Position numbers and translations under genes: made by a program | Assembly: GCF_937910895.1 (NCBI RefSeq) | Contig: NZ_CALEMI010000140.1 | Location: 1-61,263, forward strand | Source: an uncultured Dokdonia sp. | GTDB lineage: Bacteria > Bacteroidota > Bacteroidia > Flavobacteriales > Flavobacteriaceae | Length of the DNA: 61,263 bases | Direction of reading: 5' to 3' | Shown here: piece by piece, positions 50,784 to 59,710 of the stretch | Layout: the number at the start of each line of letters is the position of its first letter | Position numbering within the stretch: the first letter of the stretch is position 1 | Notes under the pieces: generated by a model | The model's input: only the letters and a program-made list of their open reading frames with translations | Told to the model about the DNA's origin: nothing | The model's database searches: none

Positions 50784-50818
50784 GCTTTCGCGAACCTGCC
50801 TACGGCAGGCAGAAGCGT
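50784..50818. repeat. Interrupted palindrome upstream of sucB
   Basis: GCTTTCGCGAA, then CCTGCCTACGGCAGGCAG, then AAGCGTA. This is the clearest nested copy: the inner palindrome is intact and both ends of the outer one remain. Confidence 0.9.
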
Positions 50819-50834
50819 ACTCTTATTCATTTTT

Positions 50835-50850
50835 TTCCGCGTAGGCGGAA
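50835..50850. repeat. Hairpin TTCCGCGTAGGCGGAA
   Basis: Same family as the start-proximal hairpins, here 78 bp upstream of sucB. Confidence 0.8.
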
Positions 50851-50889
50851 ATCTCATCCACCGTATCGAAACTGTTATTCTTATTTCTT

Positions 50890-51029
50890 GATTCCCACTT
50901 GCATGGGATTCTTATCTGCTTGAGATTCTACTTACGTAGAATGCTCGTGTTTACGTGATTCTCACTTTGATAAAATTTCCATTTTCATGAGATTCACACT
51001 TTCATGAGATTCCCGCCTTCGCGGGAATT
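50890..51029. repeat. 17-bp tandem repeat array between sucA and sucB
   Basis: Eight head-to-tail degenerate units begin at 50890, 50907, 50924, 50941, 50957, 50974, 50991 and 51008, with consensus GATTCYCACTTNCATGA. One unit is 16 bp. The last unit (GATTCCCGCCTTCGCGG) completes a perfect hairpin with GAATTT just before the sucA stop. The unit resembles the dispersed start-proximal hairpins. Confidence 0.85.
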
Positions 51030-51031
51030 TA

Positions 51032-53779
51032 TTATGCTTCTGGTGTTTCAAAAACACTGTCAATTACTTTTTGATGTCTTGCTTTTGATCGTGTGCTACT
51101 TCCTGCCGCTGGTGAGCTATATACCTTACGAGAGGCAACGCGTAGCTTTACTTGGTCAAAATTCATAAGCATATATCCCCAAGCTCCCATATTTCTAGGC
51201 TCTTCTTGTGCCCAAACATACTCTGCTGCATTTGGATAACTTGCTATGATCTCTTCCAATTGTTGTTGTGGCAGTGGGAATAATTGTTCTATACGTACCA
51301 AAGCCACATCTTTTCTTTCGTTTTCTTCCCGACGCTCTAAAAGATCGTAGTAAAACTTCCCTGTGCAAAAAACAAGGGAGGTTACTTTCTTTTTATCGAC
51401 CGTTGTATCGTCTATCACTTCTTGAAAACTTCCTGTAGCAAGCTCTTCTTTACTACTTACTACAAGCGGATGCCTTAAAAGCGATTTAGGAGTAAACACC
51501 ACCAGTGGCTTTCTAAAATTCCACTTCATCTGACGACGGAGTAAGTGAAAAAAGTTGGCTGGAGTGGTCACATCTGCCATAATCATATTATTACGAGAGC
51601 AGAGTTGTAAATAGCGCTCCATACGGGCACTTGAGTGTTCTGACCCTTGTCCTTCATATCCGTGAGGCAATAGCATTACGAGTCCGTTTTGAATTTTCCA
51701 TTTAGATTCTGCTGCAGAAATATACTGATCGAGCATGATCTGTGCGCCATTTGAAAAATCTCCAAACTGTGCTTCCCAAATGGTTAATGTTTTTGGCGCT
51801 GCCATAGCGTATCCATAATCAAATCCAACCACTCCATATTCTGAGAGTAAGGAATTGTAAATATCCATGTGTCCTTTAACACCAAGTCTGTTGTGAAGGT
51901 TGATCTCTTCTACATCATCCTCTGTTTTTATGATTGCATGACGGTGAGAGAAGGTACCACGCTCAACATCCTGTCCAGATATACGAACATTAAAACCTTC
52001 TTCCATTAAACTAGCGTAGGCGAGTAATTCTCCCATACCCCAGTCTAACTCATTTTTTTCTGTGTATTGCGCATGACGATCTGCTATAATACGTTCTATC
52101 TTACGTATAAACTTTCTATCTTCAGGTAATTTTGTAATTCCTTCTGCAAGCGTATTTAACTTGTCTTGATCATAAGTGGTATCTATGGGAGCGAGTATAT
52201 CTTCTAATGTTCCTAGTTTATAATCTTTCCAGTCATCTGCCAAAATCTCTGTAATAACGGTCTTATCTTTTTTACGAGAAGCTTCCAGATCGTCTTCAAG
52301 ATCGCTTTTATATTCCTTTTCAAGCTCCTTTACATAGCCCTCTTCTATAACGCCTTCGCTTAATAAACGAGCAGCATAAATATCTCTTGGAGTTTCATGC
52401 TTCTTAATCGCTTTATAAAGTAATGGTTGTGTAAACATAGGCTCATCTCCTTCATTATGCCCATACTTACGATATCCTAAAATATCGACAAATACGTCTC
52501 GTCCAAATTCCAATCTGAAATCTAATGCAAAGGCAAAGGCGTGACATACCGCTTCTACATCATCTCCATTTACGTGAAGTACGGGAGATAAGGTCACTTT
52601 ACCTACATCTGTAGAATACGTAGATGATCTTGCGTCTAGATAATTTGTTGTAAATCCAACTTGGTTATTTGCTACAATATGAATGGTTCCGCCTGTGCGA
52701 TATCCATCTAGTTGTGCCATTTGTATAATTTCATATACAATGCCTTGACCCGCTACTGCGGCATCACCGTGTATGGATATAGGAAGAATTGCGTTTTCGT
52801 TTCCTTCTAGTTTTGTATCAATTTTTGCTCTTGAGATTCCTTCAATAACGGCACCTACAGTTTCTAAGTGAGACGGATTGGGAGCTAGATCCATGCGGAT
52901 ACTGTTTCCCTTATCGCTTTCGCGAAAGCTGGTCCAACCCATGTGGTATTTTACATCTCCATCAAAGATCTCATCTTCGTCATACTCTTTGCCGTCAAAT
53001 TCGCTAAAAATAGCTTCTGGTGATTTTCCAAAGATATTAGCCAATACATTTAAACGACCACGGTGAGCCATCCCCAGTACAAATTGCTGAATTCCTTTTT
53101 CAGAACCACGTTCAATAAGAAAATCTAACCCAGGAATTAAAGCATCTAGTCCTTCTACAGAAAAACGTTTCTGTCCTACATATTTAGAATGTAAAAAGGT
53201 TTCAAAAGAAACAGCTTGGTTTAATTTATGAAGGATATGTTTTTTTTCATCTTTAGAAAAAGAAGGATGATTATCATTTTTATTCAACCAGTTTTGAATC
53301 CATACACGTTCTTCAGGTTTACGGATATACATATACTCAATCCCAATCGCATCGCAATAGATGGCGTCTAGGTGTTGTACAATTTGGCGTAAGCTAACTT
53401 TCCCTAATCCTAAAACAGATCCTGCTTCAAATTCTAAGTCTAAATCTGCCTCTGAAAGATTAAAATTATGAAGTTCTAATGTAGGCTCGTATTTGCGGCG
53501 AGCTCGTACAGGATTTGTTTTTGTAAAGAGATGTCCTCTGGTACGATATCCATCAATGAGTCGTATGACATCAAACTCTTTCTTAAATCCTTCAGGAATT
53601 ATAGTTGGGGTACCTCCTACCTCATTAGAGACAGCTTCACTACTCTCCATTCCAAAGTCGAAGCCTTGAAAAAAGGCACGCCAACTAGGCTCAACACTGT
53701 CTGGGTTTTGTAAATACTGATCGTAAAGCTCTGAAAAATAAGCTGTATGGGCTGCGTTTAGAAACGAAAATCTATCCAT
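51032..53779 (-). CDS. sucA: 2-oxoglutarate dehydrogenase E1
   Basis: 915 residues, normal for SucA. The N-terminal E2-binding segment includes YFSELYDQYLQNPDSVEPSWR, followed by the SucA-specific GMAHRGRLNVLANIFGKSPE (near 240), HGDAAVAGQGIVYE, VANNQVGFTTNY and, in the C-terminal half, MLLPHGYEGQGSEHSSAR. It decarboxylates 2-oxoglutarate with ThDP in the TCA cycle. SFRESDKG (52915-52929) is palindrome-encoded. A TAttTTTG box at 53819-53826 (minus) is 39 bp before the start. Confidence 0.97.
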   Translation of the reverse strand: MDRFSFLNAAHTAYFSELYDQYLQNPDSVEPSWRAFFQGFDFGMESSEAVSNEVGGTPTIIPEGFKKEFDVIRLIDGYRTRGHLFTKTNPVRARRKYEPTLELHNFNLSEADLDLEFEAGSVLGLGKVSLRQIVQHLDAIYCDAIGIEYMYIRKPEERVWIQNWLNKNDNHPSFSKDEKKHILHKLNQAVSFETFLHSKYVGQKRFSVEGLDALIPGLDFLIERGSEKGIQQFVLGMAHRGRLNVLANIFGKSPEAIFSEFDGKEYDEDEIFDGDVKYHMGWTSFRESDKGNSIRMDLAPNPSHLETVGAVIEGISRAKIDTKLEGNENAILPISIHGDAAVAGQGIVYEIIQMAQLDGYRTGGTIHIVANNQVGFTTNYLDARSSTYSTDVGKVTLSPVLHVNGDDVEAVCHAFAFALDFRLEFGRDVFVDILGYRKYGHNEGDEPMFTQPLLYKAIKKHETPRDIYAARLLSEGVIEEGYVKELEKEYKSDLEDDLEASRKKDKTVITEILADDWKDYKLGTLEDILAPIDTTYDQDKLNTLAEGITKLPEDRKFIRKIERIIADRHAQYTEKNELDWGMGELLAYASLMEEGFNVRISGQDVERGTFSHRHAIIKTEDDVEEINLHNRLGVKGHMDIYNSLLSEYGVVGFDYGYAMAAPKTLTIWEAQFGDFSNGAQIMLDQYISAAESKWKIQNGLVMLLPHGYEGQGSEHSSARMERYLQLCSRNNMIMADVTTPANFFHLLRRQMKWNFRKPLVVFTPKSLLRHPLVVSSKEELATGSFQEVIDDTTVDKKKVTSLVFCTGKFYYDLLERREENERKDVALVRIEQLFPLPQQQLEEIIASYPNAAEYVWAQEEPRNMGAWGYMLMNFDQVKLRVASRKVYSSPAAGSSTRSKARHQKVIDSVFETPEA
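52915..52929. repeat. 16-bp palindrome, in sucA
   Basis: CGCTTTCGCGAAAGC, read as SFRES. Confidence 0.93.
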
Positions 53780-53818
53780 TGTTAGTTATAATCTATGTCT
53801 TGCTAGCGTATAGGTGTA

Positions 53819-53826
53819 CAAAAATA
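53819..53826 (-). promoter_or_regulatory. -7 element of sucA
   Basis: The minus strand reads TATTTTTG, 39 bp before the sucA start. Confidence 0.5.
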
Positions 53827-53890
53827 CGATATTTAACATTTTAGGGTATATAATTCCTATATTTATGAGATTATTTTAACAAACAGTCTT

Positions 53891-54427
53891 ATGACATTAA
53901 AAATAAATCTTTCAATTTTCATCCTTTTTGCTCTTTTTTTCAGCTTTCAAGGTAACGTGATTGCTCAAGAAAACCCTATCCCAAGACAAGGGAGTGAGTT
54001 CTGGAAGAACGTACGTTTTGGGGGTGGACTCGGTCTTTCTTTTGGTAGAAATAATACTCAAATCACATTGGCTCCTAGTGCTATATATCAATATAACGAA
54101 TATATCGCTTTCGGTCCTGGACTCAACTTCAATTATCAGAAATTTGGTGATTTTTCTTCTACACTTTATGGAATAAGTGGTATTTTTCTAGCAAATCCAA
54201 TTCCAGAAATACAGCTTTCGGCAGAACTAGAACAACTATTTGGAAAGCAACGCTTTCGAGACGTTCAAGGTGATATTACTGATGACGTAAGTAATACGGC
54301 TCTTTTCTTAGGTGCGGGTTATCGTTATGGAGGTGTGACGATAGGCGCTCGTTATAATGTCTTATTTGATAATAACGATGGTATTTATGCTGAGGCTTGG
54401 CAACCTTTTGTGAGGGTGTATTTTTAA
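53891..54427 (+). CDS. Outer-membrane beta-barrel-like protein
   Basis: 178 residues. Signal peptide 1-25 (INLSIFILFALFFSFQGNVIA), then alternating aromatic strands (VRFGGGLGLSFGRNNTQITL, IAFGPGLNFNYQKFGDFSST, LFLGAGYRYGGVTIGARYNV) ending in Phe (FVRVYF), as in small outer-membrane barrels. It is divergent from sucA. Homologues in this position are sometimes labelled alpha-ketoglutarate decarboxylase, which the sequence does not support. Confidence 0.78.
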   Translation: MTLKINLSIFILFALFFSFQGNVIAQENPIPRQGSEFWKNVRFGGGLGLSFGRNNTQITLAPSAIYQYNEYIAFGPGLNFNYQKFGDFSSTLYGISGIFLANPIPEIQLSAELEQLFGKQRFRDVQGDITDDVSNTALFLGAGYRYGGVTIGARYNVLFDNNDGIYAEAWQPFVRVYF

Positions 54428-57400
54428 ACGCTATCCTTTTTCTTTTTGCTTCTTAGCAGAAAAAACATAGCCACTATAACAACTATAGCTAACATGCTAT
54501 ACCAAAAAGTGTTACCAACAGTGTCTTGTGATATATCAATAGGCGTATTATCTCCCATAAGCACTAACCCTGCCCAGTAGTTAGGCTGTAACAACCTCCC
54601 TTCTACTGTTTGTAGATACTGCTGTTTTGCTTTTTTTAATGCTACGTGTTTAGGCATCCCTTCTTCAAGATTATCATAAAAATAACCTACAATCAACGAG
54701 CTAGATTGTTCATCTATTTTCCATAGACTCGTTAAAATACTTTCACTTCCTGCGTATGTAAACGCATGCGCCAAAGAAATCATTCCTTCACCAGCCTGAT
54801 AGGTGGGTTTTCCTGTTTCACATGCGGTTAATATGGCTAGATTTGCTGTTAGATTACAGTTGTAGATTTCATAGGTGTATAACGAGTTATCTTCCATCAA
54901 TTGATTATCAGTGATACGTTTTGCAAAAATTAATCGTGATAACTCTGGCCGTATATTATTGGATTCTGCATGCGTTCCAATATGAATAATTTTGTGTTCT
55001 CCTGCATTTTCTATAAACAACTGCTTAGTTGCTGCCTTATTTTTAAAATGATCTCCGTCAAAAAGGCGATTATAATTTTGAGCAACATCAACACTAAAAG
55101 GCTGAGATAATAAGGTCAAATAGGTTTGATCTATATCTAAGGAATCTACAATCGCTACCTTATAATCATCCTTCATTCCTTTTGTAAATTCTGGGGTAAA
55201 AGCAATAAAGTTATTTTGTAATGATCTCGATGAGGTAGGTTGTATCATTAACAAACTAAAATTGTAGGTAATATCATGATCGTTTAATAAACTAGCCGTC
55301 ACTAAGTCTTCATAATTTACAACTTTTGTAGGGGTTAGCATTTCAAAGCTCAAATTATATAAAGAACCATCTGGTATGATAATGACATCTTTAGTAAGCC
55401 CCAGATCGGCTATAGGTTTCCACAATCGATTATATAACGTGTGCAGACGACCCAATAGCATCGCTTCATCAAACTGCTGGTCTACTACCTGAGAAATTAT
55501 ACCCTCCAAGTCATTAAAATCTAATGACATTAAGTATTGTTTTCCATGGGTGATTACAAAAGCGTATAGTTCTTTTTCTATAAAAAAGTAGCGTACAACA
55601 CTTGTTGTTTCAGGCACAGATTGAATCACCTCATCAGCTTCGATTTGAATGGTTTCATATCTCATTTTGTAATACTTGGGATATCGTTTCTTAAGCGTAT
55701 CTTGAAATATATGCCACTGTTTTTCTTTTTCAAAATAAGACAATGATTCCGTCATTTCTGCTCCAGAAAACATCTCCAAAAGAGCTTCCTTTCGATTTTT
55801 TTCTTCCAGAAGCACTTCCTCAGGAACTCCCGAAATAGCGACTACATTTTGATAATTAAGTTTAGCCCTAATGCGATTATATATCCCAGACTCATGCAAA
55901 GTCATTAAAGCTATGAGATATGTTGTTTTTTGAGTCTTTTGATATAAATCTAAGTAGAGTCTTTTCAAAAAATCATTAACTTGTCTGTATTCAGATAACA
56001 GCTGATCTACATCTGCCGGCGTCAGCGCAATGACCATGCGTCTTTCCAGAATAGCAATTCCTTCCGCCAAGTCTTTTACTAATTCCAGCAAGACCCCTTC
56101 TGTGGGTTGTGCTTGACTTTTGTAACGTGCTTTTGTTTTTAATAGCAATAATAAAGGACGGTTAAAATCAAGTTTAATAGAGTCTAATCCCGACGAAGCA
56201 AAACGCATTTTTTGCTGAAGAAGTGCATCTGCTTTCTCACTCCAATAACGAGCTTGAGCATAGTCTTCTGATGTTATATATATTTTAGATAGATTAAGCA
56301 TTTGTATTGTCACATTCAGACTTTCTGCTCCACTGTTATCTAGTACATAAGTATATGATTTTTGTGCTGTTTTTAAAGCTTCTTCATAGTTCCCTTGTTC
56401 AGATTCAAATAGGGATTTATTTCCTAAGTAGGACAGATACTCAGCATCAATGTTTTCTCCTAAGGCTTGTTCAAAGAGCGGGGTTGCTTTCTTGTAAAAA
56501 TAGGTAGTACTATCGTACTTGCCTAGCTCATTGTAAATACTTGCCAAGCCGTTGTATGCTGTAGCTTCCCAATAAGGGCTTAAGGTTTCTTTTTGTTGTA
56601 ATATGGCAAGTCCTTGCTGTATATTTTGTAACGCTTTATCAAAAGCTCTTAATGATATTTCAGATTGCCCAATTCTTATAAGTGTCGTCCCCAGATCCGT
56701 ATCCAGAGGTTCTAGAAATTCTTTTTTCTTCTTATAAGAATACTGCATTAATTGATTTGCGCGAGTGAGATTTCCCAACTCGTTATAAAATGTGGCTAAA
56801 TTGGAAATGGCTCTGGCTTGATACCGTTGTGCACGACCTTTTAATTCAGGATCTTTTATACCTCTTATGACTTTTTCATAATTACGAATGACTTCTTCTT
56901 GAATCTCCAAAGCATTATGAATGTGACCTTGTGAATGTTCTAAAAGAGACACATTCGATTTGATAACTGTGGCATAATAAAGATTTTCTATGCTATCACC
57001 AGGAGCTTCTTTAATAATTTTTGATGCGTTATCGTAATAAAAAGCAGCACTATCTAACTTTGAAGACATCCACATAATAGCCCCCATAGCATTATAGCCA
57101 TCTGACAGTTTCTTTTTATTAGTTTGTGCATATCCTGTATAGTCTTTTAAAGCTTCCCGAAACCAGGTACTCGCCTTTGGCATATCTCCAGCGGTTAGAT
57201 AACTTGCGCCTAAATTGTATTTTACCTTCCCTATTTCTTCTTGAGTAACCTCTTGAGATTTGAGCACATGAGTAAGCGCTTCTTCCGTAATTTTAAGTGC
57301 TTTTTCAGAAGCACCTATTTCATCATAAAATTCAGCCATACTTAGTTTGGCTAGATACCGTGTTTTTTCACTAGCACCTGCTACTTCCAATTGTTTCAGA

Positions 57401-57681
57401 AAGTCTTCCATTTTATGTAGAGCAACAACAGCTGAGTTTTTTATTCTCGCTATTTTTCCTACGTAGTAAGGCAGCGCATATAGTGAATCTGGAGTACTTT
57501 TATACCTATCTATTTCTTTGGCAAGAAGCCTTCCTGCCTCAGTAGTTTTTCCTTCTGTGAGATAATTACCCAATGAATCTACTACGCTGGTCAAGCTTTG
57601 TTGGGCGATTGTTGTATTCCAAAAAAGGAATATCCCTATGCTCAAGAGAAAGAATCTCATATACGTATTTGCACTTTTCAT
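54424..57681 (-). CDS. TPR-CHAT protease, membrane anchored
   Basis: 1085 residues. N-terminal signal or anchor (MRFFLLSIGIFLFWNTTIAQ), TPR repeats over about 40-500, a helical linker, and a CHAT (caspase-HetF-associated) domain over about 730-1040. The catalytic His near 904 is in HIGTHAESNN and the Cys near 954 in LTACETGKP, followed by GEGMISLAHAFTYAGSESIL, LWKIDE and PNYWAGLVLMGD. A C-terminal membrane helix (SMLAIVVIVAMFFLL) with a KKKKD tail follows. The domain appears to face the periplasm. It lies 7 bp downstream of the TPR anti-sigma-like gene, in an operon with an ECF sigma factor. Confidence 0.9.
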   Translation of the reverse strand: MKSANTYMRFFLLSIGIFLFWNTTIAQQSLTSVVDSLGNYLTEGKTTEAGRLLAKEIDRYKSTPDSLYALPYYVGKIARIKNSAVVALHKMEDFLKQLEVAGASEKTRYLAKLSMAEFYDEIGASEKALKITEEALTHVLKSQEVTQEEIGKVKYNLGASYLTAGDMPKASTWFREALKDYTGYAQTNKKKLSDGYNAMGAIMWMSSKLDSAAFYYDNASKIIKEAPGDSIENLYYATVIKSNVSLLEHSQGHIHNALEIQEEVIRNYEKVIRGIKDPELKGRAQRYQARAISNLATFYNELGNLTRANQLMQYSYKKKKEFLEPLDTDLGTTLIRIGQSEISLRAFDKALQNIQQGLAILQQKETLSPYWEATAYNGLASIYNELGKYDSTTYFYKKATPLFEQALGENIDAEYLSYLGNKSLFESEQGNYEEALKTAQKSYTYVLDNSGAESLNVTIQMLNLSKIYITSEDYAQARYWSEKADALLQQKMRFASSGLDSIKLDFNRPLLLLLKTKARYKSQAQPTEGVLLELVKDLAEGIAILERRMVIALTPADVDQLLSEYRQVNDFLKRLYLDLYQKTQKTTYLIALMTLHESGIYNRIRAKLNYQNVVAISGVPEEVLLEEKNRKEALLEMFSGAEMTESLSYFEKEKQWHIFQDTLKKRYPKYYKMRYETIQIEADEVIQSVPETTSVVRYFFIEKELYAFVITHGKQYLMSLDFNDLEGIISQVVDQQFDEAMLLGRLHTLYNRLWKPIADLGLTKDVIIIPDGSLYNLSFEMLTPTKVVNYEDLVTASLLNDHDITYNFSLLMIQPTSSRSLQNNFIAFTPEFTKGMKDDYKVAIVDSLDIDQTYLTLLSQPFSVDVAQNYNRLFDGDHFKNKAATKQLFIENAGEHKIIHIGTHAESNNIRPELSRLIFAKRITDNQLMEDNSLYTYEIYNCNLTANLAILTACETGKPTYQAGEGMISLAHAFTYAGSESILTSLWKIDEQSSSLIVGYFYDNLEEGMPKHVALKKAKQQYLQTVEGRLLQPNYWAGLVLMGDNTPIDISQDTVGNTFWYSMLAIVVIVAMFFLLRSKKKKDSV

Positions 57682-57688
57682 AGGATCA

Positions 57689-58426
57689 TTATTTTACCAG
57701 TTCACTCAAAAGTGCTGTACTCTTTTTGTGTTTACTTAGTTTAAAGAAATGTATGGCATTCTCTTTATTTCCTTTTTTTAAATAGGATAAACCGAGGTAG
57801 TAATAGGCATCTGATAGAAATTGACTATTCTCCTTTTCGGTTGCCCATTGCAAAAAAGTGATCGCTTCACTTTCATTATTATTTGCTAAATGTGCTACGC
57901 CTACAAAGTAATTAAGCGTATCATTTTTAGGCTTTTCATTCAGTAAAGGTTCCCACTGCGCAATAGCTTCGGCATAAGCCCCTTGTTTGTAAGAAACCAT
58001 AGCTTCAAAAAAAGTAAAATTATCTGTAGAACTCATGGTGGTAGGTAATCCAGGATCGGGAGTAAAATAAGAAGCAAATAGTTTTTGATCTTTTGTTTGC
58101 TTTCGCGAAAGCGTATACCCGCCCCATAAAAGCAGGATCGCTACAGAAGCAGCTATCCCATATTTTGTCCAAGAGCTCCATAAAGAAAATATTTTAGTTG
58201 TTGCTGAAGCTGACGAATTTGTAAAAACATCTTGGTGTATTTGCTCCATGTTTTCTATAAGAGATTGCTCTTCTATCGCGTCTAATAATACTTTATGGTC
58301 TTCTACCAATGTTTGTAATTCGGGAGAAGCCTGCAATCTTGCTTCAAAATCTTCTCTATCTGCAGTTTCTAATTGCCCGAGGATGTACTTCTCAATACGA
58401 TTATATTCTTCTTGCAACGTACTCAT
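57689..58426 (-). CDS. Membrane anti-sigma-like protein with periplasmic TPRs
   Basis: 245 residues. The cytoplasmic N-terminal part (EEYNRIEKYILGQLETADREDFEARL, near 5-30) resembles the N-terminus of Bacteroidota anti-sigma factors. One membrane helix (YGIAASVAILLLWGGYTL, near 90-108) is followed directly by palindrome-encoded LSRKQ and then periplasmic TPRs (about 145-240). Its start overlaps the sigma gene by 4 bp. It could hold the ECF factor at the membrane and be a target of the CHAT protease; this is inferred from order and topology. Confidence 0.78.
   Translation of the reverse strand: MSTLQEEYNRIEKYILGQLETADREDFEARLQASPELQTLVEDHKVLLDAIEEQSLIENMEQIHQDVFTNSSASATTKIFSLWSSWTKYGIAASVAILLLWGGYTLSRKQTKDQKLFASYFTPDPGLPTTMSSTDNFTFFEAMVSYKQGAYAEAIAQWEPLLNEKPKNDTLNYFVGVAHLANNNESEAITFLQWATEKENSQFLSDAYYYLGLSYLKKGNKENAIHFFKLSKHKKSTALLSELVK
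58099..58113. repeat. 16-bp palindrome, next to the membrane helix of the anti-sigma-like protein
   Basis: GCTTTCGCGAAAGCG, read as TLSRKQ, on the periplasmic side of the membrane helix. Confidence 0.93.
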
Positions 58427-59010
58427 AATTCTTGTTTTTGGGGGATTACCAATGCACGTAAACGTTGCATGCAGCGATATTTCTTATTCTTTACAGAAGC
58501 TATATTCAAACCTAAATCCTGAGCAAGCTCCTCAAAAGAATTCTTGCTAAAATAAAATTTTGACAAGAGCTCTTTACACTCAGTTCCTAATTGTGCAAAA
58601 GCTAATTTTGCTTTTTGTAATTTTTGATCATAATGATCTTCATCTATTCCATGTGTCTCTTGCATTTCTGCATAATTCATAACAGCATCTGAAGACACTT
58701 CTTTCTTATAACTAGCCGATCGCAGATGGTCTGTCCACTTATTTTTAGCAATCATATAGAGATACCCTTGCACAGCAGTCGCATTAGTAGCTTTAAATTT
58801 TTCTGTTTTTACAGCTTTCCAAAGCACCACCATTGCTTCTTGGAATATATCCTTCGCTTGTTCTTTATTGCCATTATTTTTCTGGATAAATGCAGCTACT
58901 TTAGGAAAGTTCTCGGTGTAGAGTTTTTTAAGTACGACAACGTCATTGGCTTTTATAGCCTGTAAGAGATCTTCTTGATATAAGTGATTTGATTGTATAG
59001 CCCCCCGCAT
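58423..59010 (-). CDS. ECF RNA polymerase sigma factor
   Basis: 195 residues. Region 2 (about 25-95) has VAAFIQKNNGNKEQAKDIFQEAMVVLWKA and LYMIAKNKWTDHLR. Region 4 (about 135-190) has CKELLSKFYFSKNSFEELAQDLGLNIASVKNKKYRCMQRLR. It is coupled to the anti-sigma-like gene by a 4-bp overlap and is probably the output of the TPR-CHAT locus. No TAnnTTTG promoter is seen upstream. Confidence 0.92.
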   Translation of the reverse strand: MRGAIQSNHLYQEDLLQAIKANDVVVLKKLYTENFPKVAAFIQKNNGNKEQAKDIFQEAMVVLWKAVKTEKFKATNATAVQGYLYMIAKNKWTDHLRSASYKKEVSSDAVMNYAEMQETHGIDEDHYDQKLQKAKLAFAQLGTECKELLSKFYFSKNSFEELAQDLGLNIASVKNKKYRCMQRLRALVIPQKQEL

Positions 59011-59081
59011 TACTTGTTAAAGATAATGCAAAGGCTTGAAAATACAAACTATATCATTTTTAAGCATCTTACACTGCTATT

Positions 59082-59702
59082 TTATGCTAATTTCATTTTA
59101 AGCATCCAACCTATCCCTACCACCACAAAAAGGATTCCTACCCATTTTAGGATTCCTCCCAATCCCATTTGAGAAGGAGGATCCATCGAAAATTTAAATA
59201 TATCCTTCCCATACGCATCTTTATCTACTTTAATATTTTTTCCAGTTTCTGGTAGCGTAACCAAAAAGGTCTGTTGTATCTGTCCTCCTAGTTCTGGAGG
59301 GCTACTTACAAACATAAATTTATTGTAAGCAAGTTCTGTAAGCTGTGCATTTTCCTGATCGACATCTATCATCCAATTGCCACGCTTATCGATTTCGCAA
59401 ACCCCGTAAGCGTTCAGACTTAAATTAAAGGATCGATCCATGTCATTTTTTTCTAGTTTAAAATTGTCAAGAAAATAACTCGGCATGCTTCGTTCTACCT
59501 CTCGCTTAAGAGCCGCAGGATTATTTCCTAAAGTACCCGTCCACTGTTGCCATTGTTGCGCATTCATGGTCATACTCATATTAATTTTTGCATTCCCAAT
59601 AGAATCAATACGCATTTCTATTTTTTGTTGAGCCTGTTGCGCCAGTAATGAGGAAAAACTAATACAAAAAAGTACTACTAAACTATAGTTTATATGTTTC
59701 AT
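59082..59702 (-). CDS. Exported protein with C-terminal membrane helix
   Basis: 206 residues. Signal peptide (SLVVLFCISFSSLLAQ), a polar region (about 20-175) beginning QQKIEMRIDSIGNAKINMSM and containing WQQWTGTLGNNPAALKREVERS, and a C-terminal membrane helix (ILKWVGILFVVVGIGWMLKM). No family was recognised. It follows the S8 peptidase gene by 8 bp and precedes the sigma factor by 71 bp. It may be an envelope partner or substrate of the peptidases. Confidence 0.7.
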   Translation of the reverse strand: MKHINYSLVVLFCISFSSLLAQQAQQKIEMRIDSIGNAKINMSMTMNAQQWQQWTGTLGNNPAALKREVERSMPSYFLDNFKLEKNDMDRSFNLSLNAYGVCEIDKRGNWMIDVDQENAQLTELAYNKFMFVSSPPELGGQIQQTFLVTLPETGKNIKVDKDAYGKDIFKFSMDPPSQMGLGGILKWVGILFVVVGIGWMLKMKLA

Positions 59703-59710
59703 AACTCTTA

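Noticed and set aside
50890-51029. Possible CRISPR array between sucA and sucB
   Set aside because: The units are head-to-tail 17-mers with no spacers, and there are no cas genes.
53891-54427. Alpha-ketoglutarate decarboxylase suggested by its place next to sucA
   Set aside because: The sequence has a signal peptide and beta-barrel strands and no ThDP or decarboxylase motif.
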